64,000 bases of DNA from JAHEIJ01 sp040235565 (lineage in GTDB: Bacteria > Pseudomonadota > Gammaproteobacteria > UBA6429 > Thiohalophilaceae). A model generated the notes under the pieces. That model ran no database searches. It saw only the letters and a list, made by a program, of their open reading frames with translations, and had not been told where the DNA came from. The position numbers and the translations under genes were made by a program. The first letter of the stretch is position 1, and each line of letters begins with the position of its first letter. Below are positions 51,891 through 59,016 of this stretch, one piece after another. The DNA is taken from positions 1 through 64,000 of the forward strand of contig JBECLA010000027.1 in assembly GCA_040235565.1 (NCBI GenBank), in the 5' to 3' direction.

Positions 51891-52211
51891 TCATGCTTTA
51901 CGTTTGATGCGCGCCTGGGGTCGTTTACGCGCTTTGCCGGCGCGGTGATCCGATTTCTCGGCCCGGGTATGTTGGGTACGAAATGATCGTTTGCTCCCGG
52001 GTGTGATCCGCCTGCCTTCATGCTGTTCGCCGGTTCCGGCTGGTTGCCAGGCCGGGACCAGGTGACGTTTGCCGTTACCAATCAAATCCGCCCGCCCCAT
52101 GCGTTTCAAGGCAGCGCGCAACAAGGGGCAGTTGTTGGCATCATGGTAGCGCAGGAAGGCTTTATGCAGCCGGCGCTGTCTGGCGCCTTTGGGAATGTAT
52201 ACCTGTTCACT
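51891..52211 (-). pseudogene. ygiQ: 3'-terminal remnant of ygiQ (radical SAM family)
   Basis: On the minus strand the frame 52208 to 51891 encodes a YgiQ C terminus: EQVYIPKGARQRRLHKAFLR, YHDANNCPLLRAALKRMGRA, DLIGNGKRHLVPAW and a basic tail ending RIKRKA. An in-frame stop (52212-52214) follows upstream, and the preceding 500-600 codons, including the radical SAM domain, are absent. The break coincides with a shift to AT-rich DNA and with the left end of the sulfur/cytochrome cluster. A TTG-initiated 77-residue product is conceivable but unlikely to function. Confidence 0.8.
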
Positions 52212-52582
52212 TTAATGCGTCACTTCGGTACTAGTTACGAGACACGTTGGTTTGTCTTTAATAACTCAGATATTTCAAGAATCGCAAAAAGAAAAATTTA
52301 TATTTATAAAATCCTTCGAATTCAATTAAATTCGCAACTCAAGGCAAACATTCGGTGGCACAGGAATAAGGTTTACTTGGGTAATCAGTTTAAAAATATG
52401 ATAACAATACAACGTGCATCTGGATAAATAACTACACCTCATTATATGTCGTTGTACATCTGCGCAATGGACATTGCAAAATTCGTTATCTAGCACCGCA
52501 GTTCGAGGTTGATTGCAATTTGAACTGGAACAGGCTTTCGGAACGGAGGATAACATCATGTTATTTAAAGAAAAATATTCTC
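52212..52582. other. AT-rich junction and upstream regulatory region of the sulfur cluster
   Basis: About 370 bp without a credible gene. The first 200 bp are markedly AT-rich and unlike both flanks. GCAATGGACATTGC (52464-52477) and GATTGCAATTTG (52511-52522) are TTGC/GCAA-bearing elements placed about 138 and 92 bp before the predicted start of the sigma-54 promoter. Confidence 0.5.
52464..52522. promoter_or_regulatory. Candidate activator sites for sigma-54 promoter P1
   Basis: Two elements: GCAATGGACATTGC (52464-52477) and GATTGCAATTTG (52511-52522), centres about 46 bp apart. Similar words occur in the same relative positions ahead of P2 and P3. Assignment as activator sites is inference. 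Confidence 0.45.
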
Positions 52583-52598
52583 AGGCACGATTCCTGCT
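52583..52598 (+). promoter_or_regulatory. Sigma-54 promoter P1 (tusA-yeeE-tusA unit)
   Basis: AGGCACGATTCCTGCT fits TGGCACG-N4-TTGCW with two mismatches outside the GG (52584-52585) and GC (52596-52597) dinucleotides, which have the required spacing. Predicted start about 52609, ahead of the ATG at 52659. Confidence 0.65.
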
Positions 52599-52658
52599 TT
52601 TAAACTCCGTGTGTATAGGCTTAACAAAAATCCCGCACTGCCAGAGAGGTACTATGTG

Positions 52659-52985
52659 ATGTGGTGGTTCGGCAGACATAAAAAGGTGAGACCAAGTGTC
52701 ATCAGCCGAATTACTAAGAATGTGACTCTAGATGGCTATGGCCCGTTACAGGTAGATGTCCTCATTGATTGTCTTGGAGCGGTCTGCCCTCGGCCACAAT
52801 TGTTGACCATGAAGGCACTTGATCACATGAGCGATGGCGAAGTGCTGGAGCTACTGGTTGACAATCCAGGATCCGTGGAAGCGATTCCTGCGATGGGATT
52901 GACGCTGAACAGCACGCATTTGATTACGATACGGGATGATAATTGTTGGCGCATCTATGTGCGTAAAGGTTATGAAGAAAATTAA
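52659..52985 (+). CDS. TusA-like sulfur carrier with N-terminal extension
   Basis: Start at ATG 52659 with GAGAGG nine bases upstream; the GTG at 52611 is almost at the predicted transcription start and is rejected. 108 residues, about 25 longer than E. coli TusA at the N terminus. The domain begins near residue 32: VLIDCLGAVCPRPQLLTMKAL contains the sulfur-carrying cysteine in CPRP (Cys43) plus Cys38. A persulfide on Cys43 would be passed to or from partners. Immediately upstream of a YeeE-type transporter, the arrangement of thiosulfate-uptake YeeE/YeeD pairs. Confidence 0.85.
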   Translation: MWWFGRHKKVRPSVISRITKNVTLDGYGPLQVDVLIDCLGAVCPRPQLLTMKALDHMSDGEVLELLVDNPGSVEAIPAMGLTLNSTHLITIRDDNCWRIYVRKGYEEN

Positions 52986-53034
52986 CAACGAAGGACAAAC
53001 TAGTTTTATTGTGCAGTTCGAGGAGTGCGTATAG

Positions 53035-54498
53035 ATGGCTAATGAGACAAAGACCGCGGACTTGGCGGGGCAAGGACTGAGTATCAGTAACCTGTTTAGT
53101 CATAAAGGTAATCTCTATGCACTTGCCATCGTGATAATAGTGGCAATGGGTTCAATCATCGCTCTGGCGCAGGACATACGTTGGATCTATCTACTGGTCT
53201 ATGTCTGGTTCGGTATCGGTTACGGTATTTTCCTGCAATATGGGCGTTTCTGCATGGCTTCTGCAGTGCGCGATCTGTTCGCTGTGGGTGTCCCTCGCAT
53301 GGCTGTAGGGATGCTCATCGCAGTGATCTTGTTTTCCCTGACGGCTGCGATCGTTAAGGTGCTCGGCGTAAATACTTTCCATCCCCATCCGATGGGTTGG
53401 CACATCATCATCGGGGGAGCGATCTTCGGTTTTGGCATGGTATTCACCGGTGGCTGTGCCTCCGGTTCGTTGTACAAGACCGGGGAGGGCAATCTCGCTT
53501 CACTACTGGTAGTGCTCTCAATCTCATTTTCGCAGGCGATTTACGTGACAATGGGCGGCTGGTTCGACAAGTTGGCCCCCGCATCCTGGACGGCATCTGC
53601 CGCGGCCAAGAACATGCCCGAGGAGTTGACAGTGACGCAGGGCTGGTTCGATCAGTTCACAGCCGGCTATGTGTGGGACCTGCGGGGCGGGCAGCTGTCC
53701 CAACAACTCGGTTTCGAAGGCGATATCAGTGGCGCTTTCATTGGCAATGCCCTGTTGGGCGCGATCATTCCCTCGCTCGTGGTGATGATTTATCTCTATC
53801 TGTCCGCCTATCGCAAGGGCTATCTGCGGCGCTACAAAATCAATGTGCCACGCCTCGGGGATCATGTGCGAGGTATTTGGTCAATGATCACTGCCTCACG
53901 TAACACCGCCATTGCCGGACTGTGTCTGGGCGTGCTGGCCGGTGGCCACATGTGGGCTACCGGTGCGCTGCGTGAACACTATGGCATCTTTAACTTCGGT
54001 GAAATGCTGGCAAACATGGGCCACACCGCTGGCCTGTCGATCCAGGATACCGTTTTCGATCCGGGTTACTGGTATATCACCACGCAAGAAGCGCAATGGG
54101 GTGCCTGGCTGCTGGACAAGGCCGGGGTGCAGATGACGGACAACCTTTTCTTCGGCTTGGAAAATGGTATTCCCAACCCGTTGATAAATGCGCCCGGCTG
54201 GATGTCGATCGGCATTATTCTGGGTGCGGCGGTAATTGCCCTGTCACGACGCGAGTTCAAGTGGAAGATGCCAAATCTGGAGACGGCGACGTTTGCGATC
54301 ATTGGTGGTGCACTCATGGGGCTGGGAGCCCGTATCGCCATGGGCTGCAATATCGGCGCCTTCTTCGCAACAGTGACCAACGGTGATCTTTCGGGCTGGG
54401 TGTTTCTGGCCGGGATGGCCGCCGGTGGCTGGTTGGCCGTAAAAGCCTTCAATTGGTGGATAGAGTGGCGTGCGGCAAGTGATGATTTAGAGATTTAA
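53035..54498 (+). CDS. YeeE/YedE-family sulfur-compound transporter (thiosulfate-transporter-like)
   Basis: 487 residues, about 12-13 hydrophobic segments. Three family cysteines are visible: GRFCMASAVRD (Cys73), FTGGCASGSLYK (Cys141) and AMGCNIGAFF (Cys438). In characterised YeeE such cysteines line the thiosulfate pathway and work with a TusA-like partner (YeeD). A central loop (about 180-260) rich in aromatic and Gln residues separates the halves. Flanked by two tusA genes (49 and 51 bp). Cargo is likely thiosulfate or a related sulfur or selenium oxyanion; identity is inferred only from family and neighbours. Confidence 0.9.
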   Translation: MANETKTADLAGQGLSISNLFSHKGNLYALAIVIIVAMGSIIALAQDIRWIYLLVYVWFGIGYGIFLQYGRFCMASAVRDLFAVGVPRMAVGMLIAVILFSLTAAIVKVLGVNTFHPHPMGWHIIIGGAIFGFGMVFTGGCASGSLYKTGEGNLASLLVVLSISFSQAIYVTMGGWFDKLAPASWTASAAAKNMPEELTVTQGWFDQFTAGYVWDLRGGQLSQQLGFEGDISGAFIGNALLGAIIPSLVVMIYLYLSAYRKGYLRRYKINVPRLGDHVRGIWSMITASRNTAIAGLCLGVLAGGHMWATGALREHYGIFNFGEMLANMGHTAGLSIQDTVFDPGYWYITTQEAQWGAWLLDKAGVQMTDNLFFGLENGIPNPLINAPGWMSIGIILGAAVIALSRREFKWKMPNLETATFAIIGGALMGLGARIAMGCNIGAFFATVTNGDLSGWVFLAGMAAGGWLAVKAFNWWIEWRAASDDLEI

Positions 54499-54549
54499 CC
54501 ATGACAGACGAGCAGTCGGGATGTCAATTCATACCAGGAGATATAACCC

Positions 54550-54801
54550 ATGGCAGTGAAGTTCGAAAAGATTAGTGACGGTGACTATGTGCTGGACGTG
54601 ACGGGTTATGTTTGCCCGCATCCCCAGATGTATACCAAAAAAGTGATGGGTAAACTGGGAAGCGGTGACGTTCTCACGTTGACATTCGACAATCCCTCTT
54701 CCGGGGAATCCATCATGGCTATGTGCGATTCCGAAGGCAATGAAATACTGGATCGTAATGAAGATAGCGGTGTTTTCCGTTGGCGGATCCGTAAGGCCTG
54801 A
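54550..54801 (+). CDS. TusA-like sulfur carrier
   Basis: 83 residues, standard TusA length. VLDVTGYVCPHPQMYTKKVM holds the active cysteine in CPHP (Cys22); the usual CPxP motif is kept. The second half is the alpha/beta sandwich (LGSGDVLTLTFDNPSSGESI) with a second cysteine in AMCDSEGN. AGGAG box before the start. Second tusA of the cluster, distinct in sequence from the first, so the two probably have different partners: one for the transporter, one for the DsrE-like or rhodanese proteins. Confidence 0.9.
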   Translation: MAVKFEKISDGDYVLDVTGYVCPHPQMYTKKVMGKLGSGDVLTLTFDNPSSGESIMAMCDSEGNEILDRNEDSGVFRWRIRKA

Positions 54802-54984
54802 GACTTAAGTGAATTTGACCATCGGACAACATCATGATGCGTCGAGATACTGTGAAGCAACGCGAGAACCATAAAATTTGCAATCACTTTCCGGCTGTGT
54901 GTTGCGCTGTTCGCGTCACGGTTTCTTTATAACAATCCTGATCGACTTTTTGATCGGGTATTCCGTTCAAGAGCAGGAGACAAT
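54802..54984. other. Interval between tusA and dsrE-like genes with hairpin
   Basis: 183 bp. CCTGATC (54937-54943) / GATCGGG (54952-54958) forms a seven-pair stem with one wobble, ahead of the RBS. TTTGCAATC at 54878-54886 repeats the word found ahead of the sigma-54 promoters. No consensus promoter with correct spacing was found. Confidence 0.4.
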
Positions 54985-55296
54985 ATGCAATTCGGATTAG
55001 TCGTGACCGATGATCAGCATGGGGATGCAGCGGTGGCTTTGCTCGAAGCTGCGCAAGCGCGTGGTTGGGAGTGCCGGTGCTTTTTAACCGATCAGGGTGC
55101 GCTGCTGTTAGCCGACCCTGCGTTTACTGGTTCTTCGGCCTTTTCGACCACCCAGGTTGCAGTATGCGAACTGAGTGTCGAGCGTTTCGAAGAGCAGGGC
55201 TTGCACGCATCTGCCTTCAGTCCCCACGTGGTTATCGGTGGCCAGTACCAGGATGCCGAACTGGTCCGCAAGAGCGACTGCGTGTTGGTTCTTTAG
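54985..55296 (+). CDS. DsrE-like small sulfur-relay protein
   Basis: 103 residues behind GCAGGAG. The N-terminal beta strand and helix (MQFGLVVTDDQHGDAAVALLEAAQARGW) are typical of the DsrE/DsrF fold, in which subunits of persulfide relays such as TusBCD and DsrEFH form rings. Cysteines at 30, 32, 61 and 99; the CRC pair (30/32) lies where a persulfide site could be, although the alignment to the DsrE active Cys is uncertain. First of three small genes spaced 6-11 bp apart. Confidence 0.7.
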   Translation: MQFGLVVTDDQHGDAAVALLEAAQARGWECRCFLTDQGALLLADPAFTGSSAFSTTQVAVCELSVERFEEQGLHASAFSPHVVIGGQYQDAELVRKSDCVLVL

Positions 55297-55305
55297 GGGT
55301 AAGTG

Positions 55306-55572
55306 ATGACTCAGGCAAGCAAGACAATATTAGTAATTGCCCGGCACAACAAACCCGAAGCACTCCGTATGGCCGCTGGCCTGACCCTGCTCGATGATGA
55401 AGTCCGGGTCACTGCCCTGGGTGGTCTCGATGACGATCCCGAAACTGCCCTGCAGCTCGAGGCATTGGAATTCGCCGAGGTACCAGTAAACAGCCTTAAT
55501 CCCGCGACGGATACAGGCATCGAAGAACTTGCTGACGCGATTCTATGGGCTGATGTGGTGTATGTGGTTTGA
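55306..55572 (+). CDS. DsrE/DsrF-fold-like small protein without cysteine
   Basis: ATG 55306 follows AGGGGT; a GTG directly upstream is an alternative. 88 residues. The pattern ILVIARHNKPEALRMAAGLTLLDDEVRVTALGG (over residues 8-40) resembles the Rossmann-like DsrE fold, and ADAILWADVVYVV forms the last helix and strand. No cysteine is present, so it cannot itself carry a persulfide; a structural role in a hetero-oligomer with the preceding protein is plausible, as in the TusB/C/D ring. Family assignment is tentative. Confidence 0.6.
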   Translation: MTQASKTILVIARHNKPEALRMAAGLTLLDDEVRVTALGGLDDDPETALQLEALEFAEVPVNSLNPATDTGIEELADAILWADVVYVV

Positions 55573-55583
55573 GAGCGACTGCT

Positions 55584-55796
55584 ATGAGTGAAACCAAGAA
55601 AGTGCTGTTTGTCCATTCAGATAAACCACACGTAAAGAAGGCGGGTGTGGCGATTGATCTTAAGCGCCTACGTGATGCCCTGCGTGTGCGTGGCGTTGGA
55701 GTCGAAGAGGTCGACCTGGGTCTCGACCCGACAGTACTACTCGATCGTCTGGAAGATGGCGTAGTCCCAGTTGTGTTTCGGGGCGATCGCAGCTGA
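55584..55796 (+). CDS. Small protein of the dsrE-like cluster, possibly truncated
   Basis: ATG 55584, 11 bp after the previous stop. 70 residues: KKVLFVHSDKPHVKKAGVAI gives an N-terminal strand and loop like the other two small proteins, then two helices and VVPVVFRGDRS at the end. No cysteine. The chain stops just after a strand, and related folds usually have one more helix-strand pair, so it may be shortened at the C terminus. No frameshifted continuation was found downstream. Confidence 0.55.
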   Translation: MSETKKVLFVHSDKPHVKKAGVAIDLKRLRDALRVRGVGVEEVDLGLDPTVLLDRLEDGVVPVVFRGDRS

Positions 55797-55802
55797 TGGG
55801 AT

Positions 55803-55859
55803 ATTGCATTGCAAATTCCACGACGCTCTGGCTCCACAGGTAGTCTGCAATGGGTTGCA
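55803..55859. promoter_or_regulatory. Candidate activator sites for sigma-54 promoter P2
   Basis: ATTGCATTGCAAATT (55803-55817) and TGCAATGGGTTGCA (55846-55859; TGCAA-N4-TTGCA inverted repeat) are centred about 126 and 84 bp before the predicted start. The centres are about 42 bp apart. Confidence 0.5.
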
Positions 55860-55909
55860 CAGTGCCCGGTAAGCCTCAAGTCGCTGTATTGTAAAGATTT
55901 CTATAGGGA

Positions 55910-55925
55910 TGGCACGAACACTGCT
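55910..55925 (+). promoter_or_regulatory. Sigma-54 promoter P2 (rhodanese lipoprotein)
   Basis: TGGCACGAACACTGCT matches TGGCACG-N4-TTGCW with a single mismatch (C for T at -15). Predicted start about 55936; the coding start is at 56018. Confidence 0.8.
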
Positions 55926-56017
55926 AATTAAATTGAGGGAGCAAAGCACCGCATGGGGGTCCTGGTCAGGTATGGCGCCCGTAGCGGATTCAAATAACAG
56001 CTCGCGGAGGAGAACAG

Positions 56018-57484
56018 ATGAGTACACAGCATAGAACTTCGCATTGGCCGCGATTGGGGTCTCTGATCGGCTTATTTCTACTGGCAGCAGTTGGCCTGGC
56101 CGCTTGTGGTGGCGGCACGGAGGACAACACGGTTGGATATGTCGATACACCCGGCGGAATCGTTCCGATAGATATTAATAGTCCGACCGAGATCGCCCAG
56201 GAATCGGCGGACAATTACGACAACAATGTCAATGGCCTTATCACCGGGGTCACTCTCAAACGCTGGAAGGATGACTGGCTCATTGAGCGCCCGGCCGGGA
56301 TCACCGGCAAGCTGGTGATCCTGCAGGTCGCTGCAGGGGATGCCGGCACGGAATACATTATGCCGAACGGCATGAACGTGTTCACCTATCAGGTGGATTC
56401 GAACGAATGGATCCAGACGCGCTCCAACGGGGTGATCAACACGCGCAGTATGGTGCCGGAGGGGGCTGCCATGGATGCCGTGTTGAGGAAGTACAACATC
56501 GATCCGCATCGCGACATGATTGTGGTGGCTATGGGCAACGGCGGTAATTTTCAGGCAATGGTTCAGGGCCGCATCTGGTACGCGTTGCGTTACTGGGGTG
56601 TCGAGGCAGAACACCTTGCCCTCCTTAATGGCGAAAATTCCTGGCAGGTGACAAGTGGGGCAATGGTGATCGGTGATTTTCAGCTTGATCCGCTTTCAGC
56701 ACCCAACAATGGTATTGCCACGGTGAAAAGCCTGCCGGCTGACAACACCGCGCTGCAGGCGACGATGGAAGACTTGCTGAATGTCCTGCCCGCCAGCGAC
56801 ACCAATGTGCTGAACGACGGGGTGTTCATCTGGGATGCGCGTGGTACCAACCAGTATAGCGCTGGTGAGGATGACGGCACGGGTGTGCCGGTTGCCGATT
56901 ACATGACCACCTTCCAGAACGCCGGGTCCCGTCAGGGCCATCCGCGCGGTGCGCTGCAGCTGAATTTCACTAACATGCTGCTGTCGGCGGAAGGCTATCG
57001 CTACAAGGACAAGGCCGATCTGGCGGCCTACCTTGATGGCAATATCAGTGGTGATGGTTTCGTAGATGCCACCTACCAGCCTGTTGGGGTGGGTAATGCC
57101 TACCAACCTGGCGACACTGTATACACTTATTGTGAGACAACCTACCGCGCCATGATTACCGGTGTCGTGAGTGCCGTCATCCTCGGCAAGCCGACCCGCT
57201 TCTACGATGGCGCCATGGTTGAGTGGCACTCACTCTCGAACCTGCTAGACGCGACGGGCAACTATATTTTACCCAGCGATTCGCCCTGGCGCACGGACGT
57301 GAGATCGTTCTTCCGCCCGGCAATCGATCCGAGCCTGGTTGCGCAACGTGAGATCGTCGATCCCTACGCAGCACATGCCAACGCGATCATTCTTGCCGAC
57401 AAGGCCTACAAGACTTCCGCTACTGATACCGGCGATGGTGGTGCAGGTGGTGGTGGCTTGCCGCCGAACCCTTGTGGCGGTTGA
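56018..57484 (+). CDS. Rhodanese-family (sulfurtransferase) lipoprotein
   Basis: 488 residues. Signal peptide with lipobox (VGLAAC, Cys30), so the protein is lipid-anchored in the envelope. A first, degenerate rhodanese-like unit spans about 80-230 (WYALRYWGVEAEHLALLNG resembles the family helix). The second unit, about 260-420, carries the active loop: YTYCETTYRAM (Cys372) followed by LGKPTRFYDGAMVEW, the usual rhodanese helix and strand. GAG box upstream. C-terminal Gly/Pro tail with Cys486. The two-unit rhodanese lipoprotein beside cytochromes and a porin recalls ExtH of Geobacter. It may bind or transfer sulfane sulfur outside the inner membrane. An intrinsic terminator follows. Confidence 0.85.
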   Translation: MSTQHRTSHWPRLGSLIGLFLLAAVGLAACGGGTEDNTVGYVDTPGGIVPIDINSPTEIAQESADNYDNNVNGLITGVTLKRWKDDWLIERPAGITGKLVILQVAAGDAGTEYIMPNGMNVFTYQVDSNEWIQTRSNGVINTRSMVPEGAAMDAVLRKYNIDPHRDMIVVAMGNGGNFQAMVQGRIWYALRYWGVEAEHLALLNGENSWQVTSGAMVIGDFQLDPLSAPNNGIATVKSLPADNTALQATMEDLLNVLPASDTNVLNDGVFIWDARGTNQYSAGEDDGTGVPVADYMTTFQNAGSRQGHPRGALQLNFTNMLLSAEGYRYKDKADLAAYLDGNISGDGFVDATYQPVGVGNAYQPGDTVYTYCETTYRAMITGVVSAVILGKPTRFYDGAMVEWHSLSNLLDATGNYILPSDSPWRTDVRSFFRPAIDPSLVAQREIVDPYAAHANAIILADKAYKTSATDTGDGGAGGGGLPPNPCGG

Positions 57485-57539
57485 TTGGTGGGGTTGTTCT
57501 GGTCGAATTTCTTCTGACGTCATATCTCCCCCACGTCCT

Positions 57540-57570
57540 CCCGGCCGCCCCCACGGCCGGGTTTCTTTTT
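57540..57570 (+). terminator. Intrinsic terminator after the rhodanese gene
   Basis: CCCGGCCG (57540-57547) pairs perfectly with CGGCCGGG (57554-57561), followed by TTTCTTTTT. The next gene therefore needs its own promoter or read-through. Confidence 0.85.
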
Positions 57571-57614
57571 GTGTGGGATGTACAATGAAGAACACATGAC
57601 TTGGGAGGGGAGGC

Positions 57615-58880
57615 ATGATGTCCCGTGTGACACGGCGTATTGTGGTGATGTTGCTGTGCATTTCGTTGATCGTAGCGAGCTGGTGGTTGTGGCAGAGCCT
57701 GGCCTCAAAAGATGAGCCGGATGATCCAGTGGCGGCTTTCCTCGAACGGCACTGGAAAAAACCACTGTCATCCCAGGGCACGCCACCGCCCGATTACAGT
57801 CCTCTAGAAGTTTCACTGGGTCCGCAGGCGTGTGCGGAATGCCATGCCGAGCAGCACCGTGACTGGAGCACCAGCCTGCACAGCCAGACTATGGGCAATG
57901 GAATTCTGTGGCAGGCGCGCGCGCTGTCGCCGGCCGAAGTGGTGCGGTGTCTCGACTGTCATGCCCCGCTGGCCGAGCAGAAAACGCTGTTGGGTCAGGC
58001 ATTGAACTGGCCGGATGCGCCGACGGCGAAAGCGCCCGCTCATGTGCCGCCGGATCTGCATCAGCAGGGTCTGGTGTGCGCGGCCTGTCATGTGCGTACC
58101 CATGTGCGCTATGGCCCACCGCCGACACCCGGCAAATTGCCAGGCGATACCCCGGAATTACCGCATGGTGGCTATCAGACATCGATTGCCTTCGCTGACA
58201 GCCGTTTCTGTGCGACCTGTCATCAGTTTTCCGAAGATGGCCCGAGCCTCAATGGCAAGCTGCTGGAGAATACCCTGAACGAGTGGCGGGCATCACGGTA
58301 TGCCGTAGAAAAACGGACTTGTCAGTCCTGTCACATGCCTGAACGCCGGCATCTCTGGCGTGGCATCCACGATCCGGATATGGTGCGCCAGGCATTGACC
58401 ACCAGGTTTTCGGTCACGCCGATGGCAGATGGTCGGCTGCGGGTGCGTGCCGAAATTCGCAACAGCGGTGCCGGTCATTACTTTCCGACTTATCTTGTAT
58501 CCAAGGTTTGGTTGCGGCTGGTGGCGGTCGATGCCACGGGTACCGAACGGATCCAACTGGCGGAAGCCATCATTTCACGTGAGACTGATGTGTGGCTCAC
58601 CAAAGAACACAGTGACACACGACTCGCCCCCGAGGCAGTGCGCGTATTCACTGCCGAGCTGTCAATACCACCCGAGCCGGGTTGGCAGATCGCGCTCCGC
58701 ATTGATGTCGCGCCACGCGAACATTACGAGCGCATGTTCGACACTGTGCTGCGAGATAATAGTGTGCAGCTTGATGGACTGACTCGCGATATGCTGAAAG
58801 CGGCACTGGCCGAGGCACGCGCCAGCCGCTACACGGTATGGCACTCGCAGTACGCCCTGCCGACTGCGATTGCAAATTGA
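57615..58880 (+). CDS. Membrane-anchored pentaheme cytochrome c with C-terminal beta domain
   Basis: ATG 57615 follows GGGAGGGGAGG. 421 residues. Residues about 9-29 are an uncleaved membrane anchor. Five CxxCH sites begin at Cys73, 112, 155, 199 and 236 (CAECH, CLDCH, CAACH, CATCH, CQSCH), of the cytochrome c554-like kind, with many extra His for bis-His ligation. The last 170 residues have no heme sites; they form a predicted beta-rich domain (LRVRAEIRNSGAGHYFPTYL, VWLRLVAVDATGTERIQL). HYFPT at the domain start is reminiscent of multiheme proteins that present a His to a partner heme. TACAAT at about 57580-57585 is a possible sigma-70 -10. I do not recognise a characterised enzyme. Confidence 0.82.
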   Translation: MMSRVTRRIVVMLLCISLIVASWWLWQSLASKDEPDDPVAAFLERHWKKPLSSQGTPPPDYSPLEVSLGPQACAECHAEQHRDWSTSLHSQTMGNGILWQARALSPAEVVRCLDCHAPLAEQKTLLGQALNWPDAPTAKAPAHVPPDLHQQGLVCAACHVRTHVRYGPPPTPGKLPGDTPELPHGGYQTSIAFADSRFCATCHQFSEDGPSLNGKLLENTLNEWRASRYAVEKRTCQSCHMPERRHLWRGIHDPDMVRQALTTRFSVTPMADGRLRVRAEIRNSGAGHYFPTYLVSKVWLRLVAVDATGTERIQLAEAIISRETDVWLTKEHSDTRLAPEAVRVFTAELSIPPEPGWQIALRIDVAPREHYERMFDTVLRDNSVQLDGLTRDMLKAALAEARASRYTVWHSQYALPTAIAN

Positions 58881-58913
58881 GACATCCCGTGAGGTGTTCC
58901 CTGATATGCAATC
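58868..58913. promoter_or_regulatory. Candidate activator sites for sigma-54 promoter P3
   Basis: GATTGCAAATT (58868-58878, overlapping the end of the pentaheme gene) and TATGCAATC (58905-58913) are centred about 123 and 87 bp before the predicted start. Confidence 0.45.
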
Positions 58914-58969
58914 ACTTATAGGTGTCTACAGAGCCAAAAACATTATATAAAACAATAAGTAAAGATACC

Positions 58970-58985
58970 TGGCGCGTAACCTGCA
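58970..58985 (+). promoter_or_regulatory. Sigma-54 promoter P3 (CxC protein to regulator unit)
   Basis: TGGCGCGTAACCTGCA fits TGGCACG-N4-TTGCW with two mismatches; GG (58971-58972) and GC (58983-58984) are correctly spaced. Predicted start about 58996, 21 bp before the GTG start at 59017. Confidence 0.65.
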
Positions 58986-59016
58986 TTAATCACAACGAAT
59001 AATACGAGGTAGAGTC

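Noticed and set aside
52326..52559. Cys-rich 77-codon minus-strand frame in the junction region
   Set aside because: Lies across the AT-rich junction and activator-site region, no RBS and no recognisable cysteine motif.
52611..52658. GTG start for the first tusA-like gene
   Set aside because: It is within two bases of the predicted sigma-54 transcription start and has no RBS; ATG 52659 has one.
54893..54905. Sigma-54-like GGCTGTGTGTTGC ahead of the dsrE-like gene
   Set aside because: GG and GC are one base too close, a spacing that is normally inactive.
55797..55909. Frameshifted continuation of the 70-residue gene at 55584
   Set aside because: None of the three plus-strand frames downstream continues a DsrE-like helix-strand pattern; the region carries the P2 upstream elements instead.
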